IMG/VR virus record: IMGVR_UViG_3300021389_000072
Span: 1 to 34,962 of that record
DNA length: 34,962 bases
Origin: a virus
Strand: one strand, 5' to 3'
Below are positions 26,017 to 32,048 of this stretch, one piece after another. The notes under the pieces were generated by a model. The model was not told where the DNA came from, did not search any database, and worked only from the letters and a program-made list of their open reading frames with translations. Position 1 is the first letter of the stretch. Every line of letters begins with the position of its first letter. Both the position numbers and the translations under genes were made by a program.

Positions 26017-26385
26017 CTATTTAGGGGTTGTGGCATCCACCCCCTCAGTGCGGTCATACGCTGGCGAAGGAGCCATCCATTTTTGTGGGGGAATGCCAAG
26101 GAGCCAATCAGAGACAGTGGGAATTTTGCCCCCAAAGTCTTCTTTGACATGCTGTTCCCCAATCAAACGGACGGGAATGTGTTTTCCATCCGAGTTGGTA
26201 ATTGTGATTCCAAATTTCTCTTCGGCCCAGAAGATACCCAACGAGTGGTGCCTCAAGGCTCTGTGTCTGAAATCTGCCATGTGAGCTTTGGTCTCGTCGA
26301 ACCAATCGTGGATAGCCTGGTAATCTGCTGGGGAACCACCAAAGCGGCGAGCAGAAGAAACAGCATGATGGTATGGATGTGCCAT
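26017..26385 (-). CDS. Conserved phage protein, DUF6915-like
   Basis: The 122-residue product begins MAHPYHHAVSSARRFGG and contains HDWFDETKAHMADFRHRALRHH, then RLIGEQHVKEDFGGKIPTVSDW. This His-rich pattern is very common in phages and prophages and corresponds, as I recall, to DUF6915. Many spaced histidines and acidic residues suggest metal binding, but no activity is established. Its start overlaps the upstream stop by one base (TGATG), so it is coupled to the DUF6878-like gene. Confidence 0.75.
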   Translation of the reverse strand: MAHPYHHAVSSARRFGGSPADYQAIHDWFDETKAHMADFRHRALRHHSLGIFWAEEKFGITITNSDGKHIPVRLIGEQHVKEDFGGKIPTVSDWLLGIPPQKWMAPSPAYDRTEGVDATTPK

Positions 26386-26711
26386 CAGAGCGTAACTTCT
26401 GCAAAATACTCAGTTTCGATATAATAAGTTCCGCCATTGACGGCGATTACGTCGTTGAAAGTATCCCACTCAACATCACCGAAGCCGCCTTCGTTGTTCA
26501 CGAAGCCTGGAATTACGCCGTCTAAGCACTGGAACACAAATTCTTCAGATTTGTTTTTGAGGTCTGTAGGTACGTCAGTGAATTCTTCTTCTCCGGCGTA
26601 GAAGCTAATTCTATCTATCCAACCAGAGTCCCCGCCTCCACTTATTTCAGCTGTTACTTTGGTGATGTTGAGTGCCAAAAGAGAGCCTTTTACTACTGCA
26701 CGATTTGTCAT
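26385..26711 (-). CDS. Conserved phage protein, DUF6878-like
   Basis: I place the start at ATG 26711 (AAGGAAAA upstream; 108 residues). A longer frame would run through the upstream gene with low-complexity sequence. The product has EISGGGDSGWIDRISF and, near the end, NNEGGFGDVEWD followed by two beta strands and EYFAEVTL. This GGGDSG plus GG-G-[DE] layout resembles DUF6878, a small family of unknown role in phages and plasmids. The assignment is by pattern only. Confidence 0.6.
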   Translation of the reverse strand: MTNRAVVKGSLLALNITKVTAEISGGGDSGWIDRISFYAGEEEFTDVPTDLKNKSEEFVFQCLDGVIPGFVNNEGGFGDVEWDTFNDVIAVNGGTYYIETEYFAEVTL

Positions 26712-26733
26712 GGTATTTTCCTTATTGGTTCCC

Positions 26734-27015
26734 TCAGAAAGCTGGGTCGTTGTTGACCGAGATGAGGGGTTTTCTGGGTTGTTTGGGGAGCCAGACAAAG
26801 CGTTGTGCTTGGGTTCCGATGACGCCCTCGGGGATGTGGAGGGTCTTCCAATAAGTATTGGGGGAGGATGTCCGCCGACTGGAGTGTAGCTTAATGTAAG
26901 CCCGTCCTTTCTTGGCATAGATTTCTTGGTTCATCGCAAAGAGACAGGCTTCTGCGTAAGAGCCTTTGGTAACCAAGACGGCTTTGGCATCGGGGATTAA
27001 GGAAAAGAATTCCAT
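26734..27015 (-). CDS. Conserved small phage protein, 93 aa
   Basis: It starts at ATG 27015 with AGGAG upstream (an in-frame start 27 bases earlier has no such site). The product MEFFSLIPDAKAVLVTKGSY...EIYAKKGRAYIKLHSSRRTSSP matches a common pattern of small phage proteins of unknown function. It is basic at the centre with a Pro/Lys-rich end. It heads the minus-strand cluster and faces away from parA across a 173-bp shared regulatory region. Confidence 0.65.
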   Translation of the reverse strand: MEFFSLIPDAKAVLVTKGSYAEACLFAMNQEIYAKKGRAYIKLHSSRRTSSPNTYWKTLHIPEGVIGTQAQRFVWLPKQPRKPLISVNNDPAF

Positions 27016-27098
27016 GTTTGTTCTCCTAAGAATTCTGACCAAAAAACATAAAAGTGGTTTTTACACGCTTTTTTTGCTAATTTGGTTGGGTTTGGGGT

Positions 27099-27110
27099 GG
27101 TTTGGTGTGA
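27099..27110 (-). promoter_or_regulatory. CACACC-type element, one mismatch
   Basis: TCACACCAAACC on the minus strand differs at one base from the TCACACCACACC element. It lies in the divergent region between the 93-aa gene and parA, and is followed by the usual C/A-rich run on the minus strand. Confidence 0.35.
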
Positions 27111-27125
27111 TTTAGGGCTTGTTAG

Positions 27126-27141
27126 TTACAAATTTTTGTAA
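27126..27141. promoter_or_regulatory. Palindrome upstream of parA, candidate operator
   Basis: TTACAAA-TT-TTTGTAA is a perfect dyad 48 bp before the parA ATG, in an AT-rich region. Partition operons of the ParA plus small ribbon-helix-helix type are normally autorepressed from such sites, and the same region often serves as centromere. That role is inferred. Confidence 0.4.
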
Positions 27142-27188
27142 AACAGTAAATGTGGGAAACTGAAACTACTACAAGGAGTTCTTTAAAC

Positions 27189-27923
27189 ATGTCTGTCATT
27201 ACCTTTGCCTCCACTAAGGGAGGTGCGGGCAAGACAACGTCAGCAATCATACTGGCTTCTGTGCTATCTAAGCACCACGATGTGACTGTGATAGATACAG
27301 ATCCGGCCAAAAGACTGATGTCTTGGTCCGAAAAAGCAACTCTCCCAATGCGGTTGAATGTTATCGCGTCTGGGGGTGAGAGAGATATCCATGATGAGAT
27401 CGAGTTGGCTCATAAAGTCTCTGATTACGTGATTATTGATCTTGAGGGTGCTGCCACCCGCCTCAACGCATTTGCTATGGGGGAGAGTGATCTGGTGGTC
27501 GTTCCCATGGGGGATGAACAACCGGATGCTGAAGGCGCCATTGAGACGCTCGCACAGCTGGCTCTGGAGGCGAGGAACATGCGTCGGGAGATACCGGTGA
27601 GGATCTTGTTCACTCGCACTCAGGCGGCCGTGAAATCACGTATGGCGAAGTCTTTGAACCAACAGGTCCGAGACAAGATTGGGAGCTTCTCAACTGAGCT
27701 ACATGCCCGGACTGCCTTCTCTTCGCTGCACAATATGGGAGGCACCCTGTATGACATGGATCCTCTGTTAGTTGGTGGTCTCGAGAAGGCTCTAGGGAAT
27801 GCAGAGCTGTTTGCTGAAGAACTCAAAATGGTCATGAGATGTATTCATCAGCTGCGTGAACAGCACGGGAAGAAGACATCACTGAAAGAGAAGTTAGGAG
27901 CACGCCATGTCACGAAAGCTTGA
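27189..27923 (+). CDS. parA: ParA-family partition ATPase
   Basis: I choose ATG 27189 (AAGGAG 10 bases upstream; 244 residues) rather than the ATG 39 bases earlier. The deviant Walker A is KGGAGKTT (10-17), followed by VIDTDP (D36/D38) and DYVIIDLEGA (D84), all hallmarks of ParA/Soj ATPases. It lacks an N-terminal DNA-binding domain, fitting the short ParA (ParF-like, type Ib) class that works with a small partner. Such proteins pattern the nucleoid and move plasmid copies to daughter cells. It overlaps the following gene by 17 nt. Together they form a plus-strand island within minus-strand genes. Its presence in an N4-like phage suggests extrachromosomal maintenance. Confidence 0.88.
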   Translation: MSVITFASTKGGAGKTTSAIILASVLSKHHDVTVIDTDPAKRLMSWSEKATLPMRLNVIASGGERDIHDEIELAHKVSDYVIIDLEGAATRLNAFAMGESDLVVVPMGDEQPDAEGAIETLAQLALEARNMRREIPVRILFTRTQAAVKSRMAKSLNQQVRDKIGSFSTELHARTAFSSLHNMGGTLYDMDPLLVGGLEKALGNAELFAEELKMVMRCIHQLREQHGKKTSLKEKLGARHVTKA

Positions 27924-28146
27924 TTTTGCCCCATTAGAAGAAGCAGAAAAAGACATGGGGACTCGTCGTCGGTGGAAGAGCCGTGATCCAAACCCTACGG
28001 TTCAGATGTCTCTACGCATGCCTGAAGCCACATATGAGAAGTTTCGGGATCAGTGCCTCAAAGAGCGCTACACCAATGGCGAGATGCTCGAGAAGATGAT
28101 GAACTTTTACCTCAAGCACTATAAAGCAGGGACTCTCGATTCTTAA
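27907..28146 (+). CDS. Small DNA-binding partition partner (ribbon-helix-helix-like)
   Basis: A basic 79-residue protein encoded directly after, and overlapping, parA. A disordered basic N-terminus (TRRRWKSRDPNP) leads into VQMSLRMPEATYEKFRDQC (about 32-50), a strand-helix pattern typical of ribbon-helix-helix proteins, then a second helix NGEMLEKMMNFYLKHY. This organisation is like ParG/CopG-type centromere-binding proteins that partner short ParA ATPases and repress their own operon. The fold is inferred from pattern. GGAG lies a few bases before the ATG. Confidence 0.7.
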   Translation: MSRKLDFAPLEEAEKDMGTRRRWKSRDPNPTVQMSLRMPEATYEKFRDQCLKERYTNGEMLEKMMNFYLKHYKAGTLDS

Positions 28147-28167
28147 GGTCAGGTCTTGAATTTGGTA

Positions 28168-28197
28168 GGAGTGGGCCAGTTGGCCCACTTCTTTATT
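28168..28197. terminator. Bidirectional terminator between partition cassette and minus operon
   Basis: AGTGGGCCA (28170-28178) and TGGCCCACT (28181-28189) make a near-perfect palindrome followed by TCTTTATTT on the plus strand. It sits in the 46-bp gap between two convergent genes and would stop parA transcripts before the minus-strand operon. Confidence 0.7.
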
Positions 28198-28414
28198 TGG
28201 TGAATTTGTAATTATACTCGTACCAAGGGTCCCCTGGATCAGGGTAGATACCCTCGTTATCATTATGCTCTTCTGGATCAAAGCCTCCAGGGATTGGCCG
28301 GATGAGGTTGAATTTAAGTGCAGCCTCAAAGAGCTCAGCTCCATCAATGTCACGCACAGGCCACTCGTTGACGATTGCCCGAGCAAAGCCTTCCCAATTT
28401 GGTTGTGTACTCAT
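28193..28414 (-). CDS. Conserved small phage protein, 73 aa
   Basis: The product MSTQPNWEGFARAIVNEWP...ELFEAALKFNLIRPIPGGFDPEEH...GDPWYEYN is of a type widespread in phages: a helix, then LxxGxDPxEH, then an acidic/aromatic end. The function is unknown. AAGGAG precedes the ATG. Its upstream region holds the iteron-like repeats (28500-28579), so its transcription could be affected by Rep binding. Confidence 0.68.
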   Translation of the reverse strand: MSTQPNWEGFARAIVNEWPVRDIDGAELFEAALKFNLIRPIPGGFDPEEHNDNEGIYPDPGDPWYEYNYKFTK

Positions 28415-28579
28415 GACTCACTCCTTTCTTTTTATATTCAAATTTCTAAGATTCAGAGGCAGAATCCCCCAATTATCTCAATAGGTTACAGACCCAACTA
28501 TCATGTAATTGGGGGGAACCATCAGGTAATTGGGGAATACTGTCAGGGATTTGGGGGTGAAGTATCAGGTTTTTGGGGA
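28415..28579. other. Candidate iteron-type replication origin
   Basis: This 165-bp gap contains an AT-rich stretch (about 28424-28460, with TTTTTATATTCAAATTTC), an inverted repeat unit at 28465-28480, and four direct iteron-like repeats. The combination of AT-rich DNA next to 21-22 bp-phased repeats is the usual design of an origin used by Rep_3-type initiators, and such an initiator is encoded 4.3 kb away. I do not see a convincing DnaA box. Origin function is inferred. Confidence 0.6.
28500..28579 (+). repeat. Four iteron-like direct repeats
   Basis: The repeats are ATCATGTAATTGGGGG (28500-28515), ATCAGGTAATTGGGGA (28521-28536), GTCAGGGATTTGGGGG (28542-28557) and ATCAGGTTTTTGGGGA (28564-28579). 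The start-to-start spacing is 21, 21 and 22 bp, about two helical turns, so all face the same side of the DNA. The consensus is RTCAKGKWWTTGGGGR. A related unit in opposite orientation (TAATTGGGGGA on the minus strand) lies at 28465-28475. The fourth copy is identical to a site upstream of rep. Confidence 0.85.
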
Positions 28580-28777
28580 TTAGAATCCGTTTACTTTCCT
28601 GGGTCCATAGGCTTGGATCAGCATATAATCTTCGGCTGCCCGATATGGTTGATCCAGATGTGCATCAGGATAGCGACACTGGATTTCCTTACCAGCTACC
28701 CGAACCACTTCCATTTTGGTGGTGCCGGTTTTGAGCATAACGATGTCGCCGCGGTGGAATTCAGATTTATTACTCAT
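28580..28777 (-). CDS. Small protein, YodC/DUF2158-like
   Basis: I start at ATG 28777, which has a strong GGAGGT 8 bases upstream (65 residues). An upstream ATG at 28807 also has an AAAGGA and cannot be excluded. The product has FHRGDIVMLKTGTTKMEVVRVAGKE, the short SH3-like pattern (G-D-x-V-x-L-K-[ST]-G) of YodC-type proteins found in many phages. The molecular role is unknown. The last iteron ends one base before its stop codon. Confidence 0.6.
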   Translation of the reverse strand: MSNKSEFHRGDIVMLKTGTTKMEVVRVAGKEIQCRYPDAHLDQPYRAAEDYMLIQAYGPRKVNGF

Positions 28778-28809
28778 CCTCAGTGACCTCCGTTGTGAGG
28801 GGTTCATAA

Positions 28810-29043
28810 TTAAAATCCTTTGCTGTCGGCCACCCGCTTAGTGATGGTCCATGAATGGGTTTTCTTATCCCAAGAGCCCAAGAAAAAAGCTTTGTAATCA
28901 GTCCCCATCATCACCTTGGATCCATGGGAGATCTTTGCTTCGGGAGTGGTAGATTGACGCTTTTTGGACTCGTCGTAGATGAGCCAAGGATTGGATGAAT
29001 CATTGGTTTGGAGTGGGCGTTGGACTTTAACGATACTGGCCAT
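28810..29043 (-). CDS. Conserved hypothetical protein, 77 aa
   Basis: It begins MASIVKVQRPLQTNDSSNPWLIYDES and ends in a Lys/Trp-rich strand pattern. I recall similar small proteins in alphaproteobacterial phages and prophages (MASIVKVQRP...PWLIYD), without known function. AAGGAG precedes the ATG. A hairpin without U-tract (TGGGCGT at 29061-29067, ACGCCCA at 29078-29084) lies just upstream. Confidence 0.62.
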   Translation of the reverse strand: MASIVKVQRPLQTNDSSNPWLIYDESKKRQSTTPEAKISHGSKVMMGTDYKAFFLGSWDKKTHSWTITKRVADSKGF

Positions 29044-29092
29044 CTTGGCTCCTTGTGGTTTGGGCGTAGCTTATGCCACGCCCAGAGTTACA

Positions 29093-29440
29093 TTATGCTC
29101 CGCAGCCGCGGGACTTACCGGCAGCCGACAAAGCCGTAGCCTCACCCTTGAGACGGGCGATGTTTGGGGCGTTGGTGTCGCCTGACATGAAGAAAGCTGC
29201 GGGCCAGAACAGAACCAAGGCTACAGCCGTCATAGCGGCATCGTTGGAGGCTGCTTGCTTCTGTTGACCGGAGGCCACAAGCAGCTCGTTATTGACCCGT
29301 ACAGCATCTCGATTGAGTTGTTGGCAAGACATGCCCGAGTACTGATTTGTAGGGACGTATGTGGCTTGGATCTTATCCGGTGCAGTAGCGCAGGCGGATA
29401 GGACAGAAAGCAAGGCAAGCGTAAGTACAATCATTTTCAT
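29093..29440 (-). CDS. Predicted lipoprotein, 115 aa
   Basis: A typical lipoprotein signal peptide, MKMIVLTLALLSVLSACATA, has the lipobox LSAC with the lipidated Cys at 17. The mature part has CQQLNRDAVRVNNELL, a Gln/Ala-rich helix, one hydrophobic segment (VALVLFWPAAFFMSG) and ARLKGEATALSAAGKSRGC. This layout is common in small bacterial lipoproteins, so the gene may be host-derived. In a phage it could alter the envelope or block superinfection; that is speculation. AGGAG precedes the ATG and a TCACACCACACC element lies about 51 bp upstream, suggesting its own promoter. Confidence 0.75.
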   Translation of the reverse strand: MKMIVLTLALLSVLSACATAPDKIQATYVPTNQYSGMSCQQLNRDAVRVNNELLVASGQQKQAASNDAAMTAVALVLFWPAAFFMSGDTNAPNIARLKGEATALSAAGKSRGCGA

Positions 29441-29488
29441 GAATTTTTCTCCTGTGTTTCATGAGTGGGGTGGTTCGGTTCGGTTCGT

Positions 29489-29833
29489 TTAGGTGTGGTG
29501 TGATTGCAGAAGTAGGTCACCCAGCCCCGTATTCGCCCAATGCGCGGCGTCCGCGTGGGCTTTGGCTGCGGCTTGGGCTTCGGCCTCGGTTTTGTACTCG
29601 CCCAATGCTGACAGTGTTTTCCCGTTGAGCATGACATACCAGATTTCACTTGCCCCATCGTCATAGTCGCTTTCAAGCACAACGTATATGGATCTACAGA
29701 CACGCACTGATCCATTGCTGTTAAATGCAAGCGGCTTCGGCCCGCACAGGTCCAGCACGGCGGCGGCTGCTTTTGGGGCGGTCTTGCCAAGGATGGCGGT
29801 TGTAATCGCCTCAATCATCTTTTCGCGGTTCAT
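29489..29833 (-). CDS. Hypothetical protein, 114 aa
   Basis: The start is ATG 29833 with GGAG 9 bases upstream; the frame also has a TTG five codons earlier. The N-terminal part is an Ala/Lys helix (MNREKMIEAITTAILGKTAPKAAAAVLDLC). The middle is beta-rich (SIYVVLESDYDDGASEIWYVMLNG) and the end is an Ala-rich helix (EAEAQAAAKAHADAA). No family is recognised. Its last bases contain the CACACCACACC element for the next gene. Confidence 0.55.
   Translation of the reverse strand: MNREKMIEAITTAILGKTAPKAAAAVLDLCGPKPLAFNSNGSVRVCRSIYVVLESDYDDGASEIWYVMLNGKTLSALGEYKTEAEAQAAAKAHADAAHWANTGLGDLLLQSHHT
29492..29503 (-). promoter_or_regulatory. TCACACCACACC element upstream of the lipoprotein gene
   Basis: A full 12-bp match in gene orientation. 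It overlaps the 3' end of the preceding gene and is followed by a CGAACCGAACCGAACC run before the ribosome binding site. Confidence 0.5.
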
Positions 29834-29835
29834 GG

Positions 29836-30024
29836 CTATTTTCTCCAAGTTTTCATCAATAGCGCATTGATAAGTACCAGCTCACCAAAGCGGGCATATC
29901 TCCAACGTCCCCAAACCCAAGAGTAACTATCTGAAGGTACAGACTTTCGGACTTTTAAGATGGGGATGAAACCCAACGCCATGTGTACGGTGCATTGCTG
30001 CGCTTCGTGGCCAGGCTCGGTCAT
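29836..30024 (-). CDS. Hypothetical protein, 62 aa
   Basis: The start is ATG 30024, overlapping the upstream stop by 4 nt, with AAAGGACC before it. The product, beginning MTEPGHEAQQCTVHMAL, is rich in Trp, Arg and Val at its centre (SYSWVWGRWRYARFG) and ends in LLMKTWRK. No family is recognised. It is part of a run of tightly packed small genes. Confidence 0.5.
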   Translation of the reverse strand: MTEPGHEAQQCTVHMALGFIPILKVRKSVPSDSYSWVWGRWRYARFGELVLINALLMKTWRK

Positions 30025-30293
30025 GGCTTTGGTCCTTTGAGTTGGGCGATGGCGGCGTCCCATACCTTTGCAGAACCGGGGACAATATAATCGCCATGCA
30101 AAGCCCGTGCCATCACTTCACCAGCATCCACCAGCGCCTTCACCCGTGGGTCCGCCATGATCTGCTCTTGCGTCGGCGGCAGGTCTGCGCGGCGGTATTC
30201 AACATGGGTTTTAGATCGTAATGTCTTGTCTCCTGTCCAATCTGGTTCGTAGGGGTCTGGTCTGGCCCAAATCGTTTCCGGTGCATCGGTCAT
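30021..30293 (-). CDS. Small phage protein of Rhodobacterales type, 90 aa
   Basis: The product MTDAPETIWARPDPYEPDW...VEYRRADLPPTQEQIMADPRVKALVDAG has the TDAPxxIWA...YxRADL pattern that I associate with phages and prophages of Rhodobacterales. Its function is unknown. It overlaps both neighbours by 4 nt, so translation is coupled through the cluster. It supports an alphaproteobacterial host. Confidence 0.65.
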   Translation of the reverse strand: MTDAPETIWARPDPYEPDWTGDKTLRSKTHVEYRRADLPPTQEQIMADPRVKALVDAGEVMARALHGDYIVPGSAKVWDAAIAQLKGPKP

Positions 30294-30733
30294 TGCTTTG
30301 GCTCCTTGATTTGGGCGAGGGCTATCCGCGCCGGATTTGTGCCAAAGTCGCGCTGACGATAACGCTCGTGGACTGGGTGGTCAGCGGGGTATTCTTGGCG
30401 GATGTATTGATCTATTTCGGCCTCACATTCTCGCAAAGCATCCACCAGCGCCTTGATCGTGGCGGCTTGGGCTTCGGCTACTTTTCTAGTAGCGGTCTCT
30501 TGGTCCCAAGCTGTGTTAGCCATTTGAAACTTAAGATTTTCTTCTTCCCGTTCAGCCGTTACCTTTAGAAGTCGTGCTTCGCACTCTGCGAGTTGGGCGG
30601 ATAGGCTGTCAAGATCAATCAAGTTTGGATATGCACGTTTCATTTCCGCATTGTGCGCGGCAATCAATGCGCGCTGCTCTGGCGTATCTGGAATATAATC
30701 CCAATCAACGGCTTCGGGGGTTGTGTCGGTCAT
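30290..30733 (-). CDS. Coiled-coil phage protein, 147 aa
   Basis: A helical protein with a long coiled-coil-like segment (about residues 40-110: LSAQLAECEARLLKVTAERE through ATIKALVDALRECEAEIDQY), followed by a Pro/Arg-rich end and ALAQIKEP. The C-terminal part resembles that of the downstream protein (AQLKGPKP versus AQIKEPKQ). The function is unknown. Confidence 0.6.
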   Translation of the reverse strand: MTDTTPEAVDWDYIPDTPEQRALIAAHNAEMKRAYPNLIDLDSLSAQLAECEARLLKVTAEREEENLKFQMANTAWDQETATRKVAEAQAATIKALVDALRECEAEIDQYIRQEYPADHPVHERYRQRDFGTNPARIALAQIKEPKQ

Positions 30734-30734
30734 G

Positions 30735-30929
30735 TCAGATAAGCCCCTTTTCCAGTGCCAATGGTTCTGGCAAGGTCAAGGTTTCGATGCCAGCAAAACC
30801 ACTTGGCTCAATCTCGCATTGCGAAAGCGGCAACCAAACAGCTTGGTTTTTGTCGCCAGTATGAACCAGCACGGCTTTTTCTGTGCGGTGAACGACTTCA
30901 ACATCAATATCAATCAGGTTCGATTTCAT
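30735..30929 (-). CDS. Conserved small phage protein, 64 aa
   Basis: The pattern is KAVLVHTGDKNQAVWLPLSQCEIE, then LTLPEPLALEKGLI. The string WLP-x-SQ-x-E-I followed by LP-x-x-LA-x-x-KGLI is a common signature of small phage proteins of unknown role. The start overlaps the upstream stop by 4 nt. Confidence 0.68.
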   Translation of the reverse strand: MKSNLIDIDVEVVHRTEKAVLVHTGDKNQAVWLPLSQCEIEPSGFAGIETLTLPEPLALEKGLI

Positions 30930-31048
30930 GTCTTTTGCTTTCTGTTGTACATCGTTTCAGTTGCCCACAGGACCAACAGCCCAGCGGTGACAACTGCGGT
31001 TCCAGCGATCAATAGCGCGATGGTTTTGATGTGTTCGCGGATGGTCAT
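30926..31048 (-). CDS. Single-pass membrane protein, 40 aa
   Basis: The start is ATG 31048, with GGAG 9 bases upstream. The product MTIREHIKTIALLIAGTAVV continues through one hydrophobic helix (about residues 9-30) to a basic tail, YNRKQKT. A 15-codon frame (31045-31092, MTKTTPAFLVWSLWK) sits just upstream and overlaps both neighbours in ATGA fashion; it may be a coupling peptide or chance. The function is unknown. Confidence 0.5.
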   Translation of the reverse strand: MTIREHIKTIALLIAGTAVVTAGLLVLWATETMYNRKQKT

Positions 31049-31088
31049 TTCCAAAGGCTCCAGACAAGGAAGGCGGGGGTTGTTTTGG

Positions 31089-31253
31089 TCATTTGTGTGA
31101 CTCCGGTTTAAGTGCATCAACAAGCGCATCGGTGGAATGAGCGACCGCAAACAGGCGGGCGGTGTCTATATCATTGTGTGGATCTGCTTTAACGGCCTTA
31201 ATTGCGGCATACGCAGCTTGGTTCAGAGTAATAAGGGACTGCTTCGCATTCAT
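31089..31253 (-). CDS. Small hypothetical protein, 54 aa
   Basis: The ATG at 31253 overlaps the stop of the DUF4314-like gene by 4 nt and GGTGAT precedes it. The product is MNAKQSLITLNQAAYAAIKA followed by an Asp/His-rich region and ALVDALKPESHK. It is helical with no known domain. Coupling and compact fit between neighbours support it as real. Confidence 0.5.
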   Translation of the reverse strand: MNAKQSLITLNQAAYAAIKAVKADPHNDIDTARLFAVAHSTDALVDALKPESHK

Positions 31254-31468
31254 TTTATCACCTCAAATGTATCTGTAGGAGTAACCATTGACAGCCTACG
31301 GCCACTGTCCCAACGCATGGCAATCTGCCAAGAATTGGCATCAGCATGTTTGAATGAGACTGGGGAGACACTGACGACTGTACCCACATCTCCTTTGGAA
31401 ATAGGGCAGGGGTCATTAGGCATGTTGATGAGGCGAACACGATTGCCTGCTTTGCATGGTGGGGTCAC
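31250..31468 (-). CDS. DUF4314-like protein, GTG start
   Basis: The best start is GTG 31468, which follows AAGGAG by 7 bases; upstream extension would overlap the preceding gene. The product (72 residues) reads KAGNRVRLINMPNDPCPISKG, then DVGTVVSVSPVSF and later MRWDSGRRLSMVTPTDTFEV. This matches the DUF4314 pattern (G-x-R-V-x-L-x-x-M-x-x-D-x-x-P-I, then G-x-x-GTV, then WDSGR-x-L), a small SH3-like barrel found in phages and plasmids. The role is unknown. Confidence 0.72.
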   Translation of the reverse strand: MTPPCKAGNRVRLINMPNDPCPISKGDVGTVVSVSPVSFKHADANSWQIAMRWDSGRRLSMVTPTDTFEVIK

Positions 31469-31484
31469 TGGATCACTCCTTGGA

Positions 31485-31742
31485 TCATTTGTTTTGAGCT
31501 TGCTCGTAAGCGGTCCACGCAGCTTCTTTGTCATTAATGGGGTCTGAAACAATTTTGGGAGGGAACTCTGCTTCATAAGCGATACGTGCTTGTTGGCGGA
31601 TTTCTCTGACTTCAAGGCCCACTGCATTGATTAAAGAGTAGATTTGAACCATGTCTTCGTTTTTGACCCAAAGTCTTGGTAATGGCCTGAAACCTGCATC
31701 CCTAAGGGCTTGGGCTGCATTTGGTGTTGTTATGTCGTACAA
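31485..31742 (-). CDS. Hypothetical protein, 85 aa, TTG start
   Basis: No ATG is available at the N-terminus. TTG 31742 has AAAGGA 9 bases upstream and gives MYDITTPNAAQALRDAGFRPLPRLWVKNEDMVQIYSL. The LPRLWV-x-x-E-D-M segment followed by EVREIRQQARIAYEAEF resembles short phage proteins of unknown function. It overlaps the upstream gene by 41 nt in another frame, which is unusually long for this cluster. Confidence 0.5.
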   Translation of the reverse strand: MYDITTPNAAQALRDAGFRPLPRLWVKNEDMVQIYSLINAVGLEVREIRQQARIAYEAEFPPKIVSDPINDKEAAWTAYEQAQNK

Positions 31743-31980
31743 GGATCTGTTCCTTTATATGGTCACTGTTCTCGTCGTAGAGGTCGATGATGATGGAACG
31801 GGTGAACTCAGCAATTGTCATATTCTCGGGAATTTGGTCTAAGAACCAACTGGCAACACCAGGAGATTGGTTCTCTAGTTCTGTGAGCATTTTAGTGACG
31901 TTGCCGATGTAGCGGTGTTTGGGGTGCCAAGGATTTAACAACCGCCTTTTAATAGGGGAAGTTTCTCTAGGTTTAGGCAT
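31702..31980 (-). CDS. Hypothetical protein, paralogue of the gene at 34212-34442
   Basis: The start is ATG 31980 (MPKPRETSPIKRR, with AAGGAA upstream), not the further upstream frame. The core IGNVTKMLTELENQSPGVASWFLDQIPENMTIAEF aligns with IKMGAVRQMLIELEETTPGAAHWALDQVLPDGEF in the protein encoded at 34212-34442. The two are related small proteins (basic N-terminus, ML-x-ELE-x-x-[ST]PG-x-A-x-W-x-LDQ core). No function is known. It is the first gene downstream of rep. Confidence 0.6.
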   Translation of the reverse strand: MPKPRETSPIKRRLLNPWHPKHRYIGNVTKMLTELENQSPGVASWFLDQIPENMTIAEFTRSIIIDLYDENSDHIKEQILVRHNNTKCSPSP

Positions 31981-32021
31981 TTTAGAGATTCCTTGATTTG
32001 CTTTGTGGTTTGGTACGATAG

Positions 32022-32032
32022 CACACCACACC
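32022..32032 (+). promoter_or_regulatory. CACACCACACC element in reverse orientation after rep
   Basis: An exact copy of the element reading on the plus strand, in the 68-bp gap between rep and the following gene. There is no plus-strand gene downstream, so here it may serve as part of an inverted site or a terminator-like feature rather than a promoter. Confidence 0.35.
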
Positions 32033-32048
32033 AAAAAAGTTAAATAAA

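Noticed and set aside
28465-28579. CRISPR-like array
   Set aside because: Units are 16 bp with only 5-6 bp between them and are degenerate; spacing of 21-22 bp fits iterons, not repeat-spacer DNA.
29061-29084. Possible N4 vRNAP early hairpin promoter
   Set aside because: The stem has a mismatch and a 4-nt loop, unlike the short stem with 3-nt loop of N4 early promoters, and it lies inside an operon.
29437-29814. Alternative minus-strand frame overlapping the 114-aa gene
   Set aside because: Pro/Lys/Thr-rich repetitive translation with no start signal; the frame at 29489-29833 has a ribosome binding site and balanced composition.
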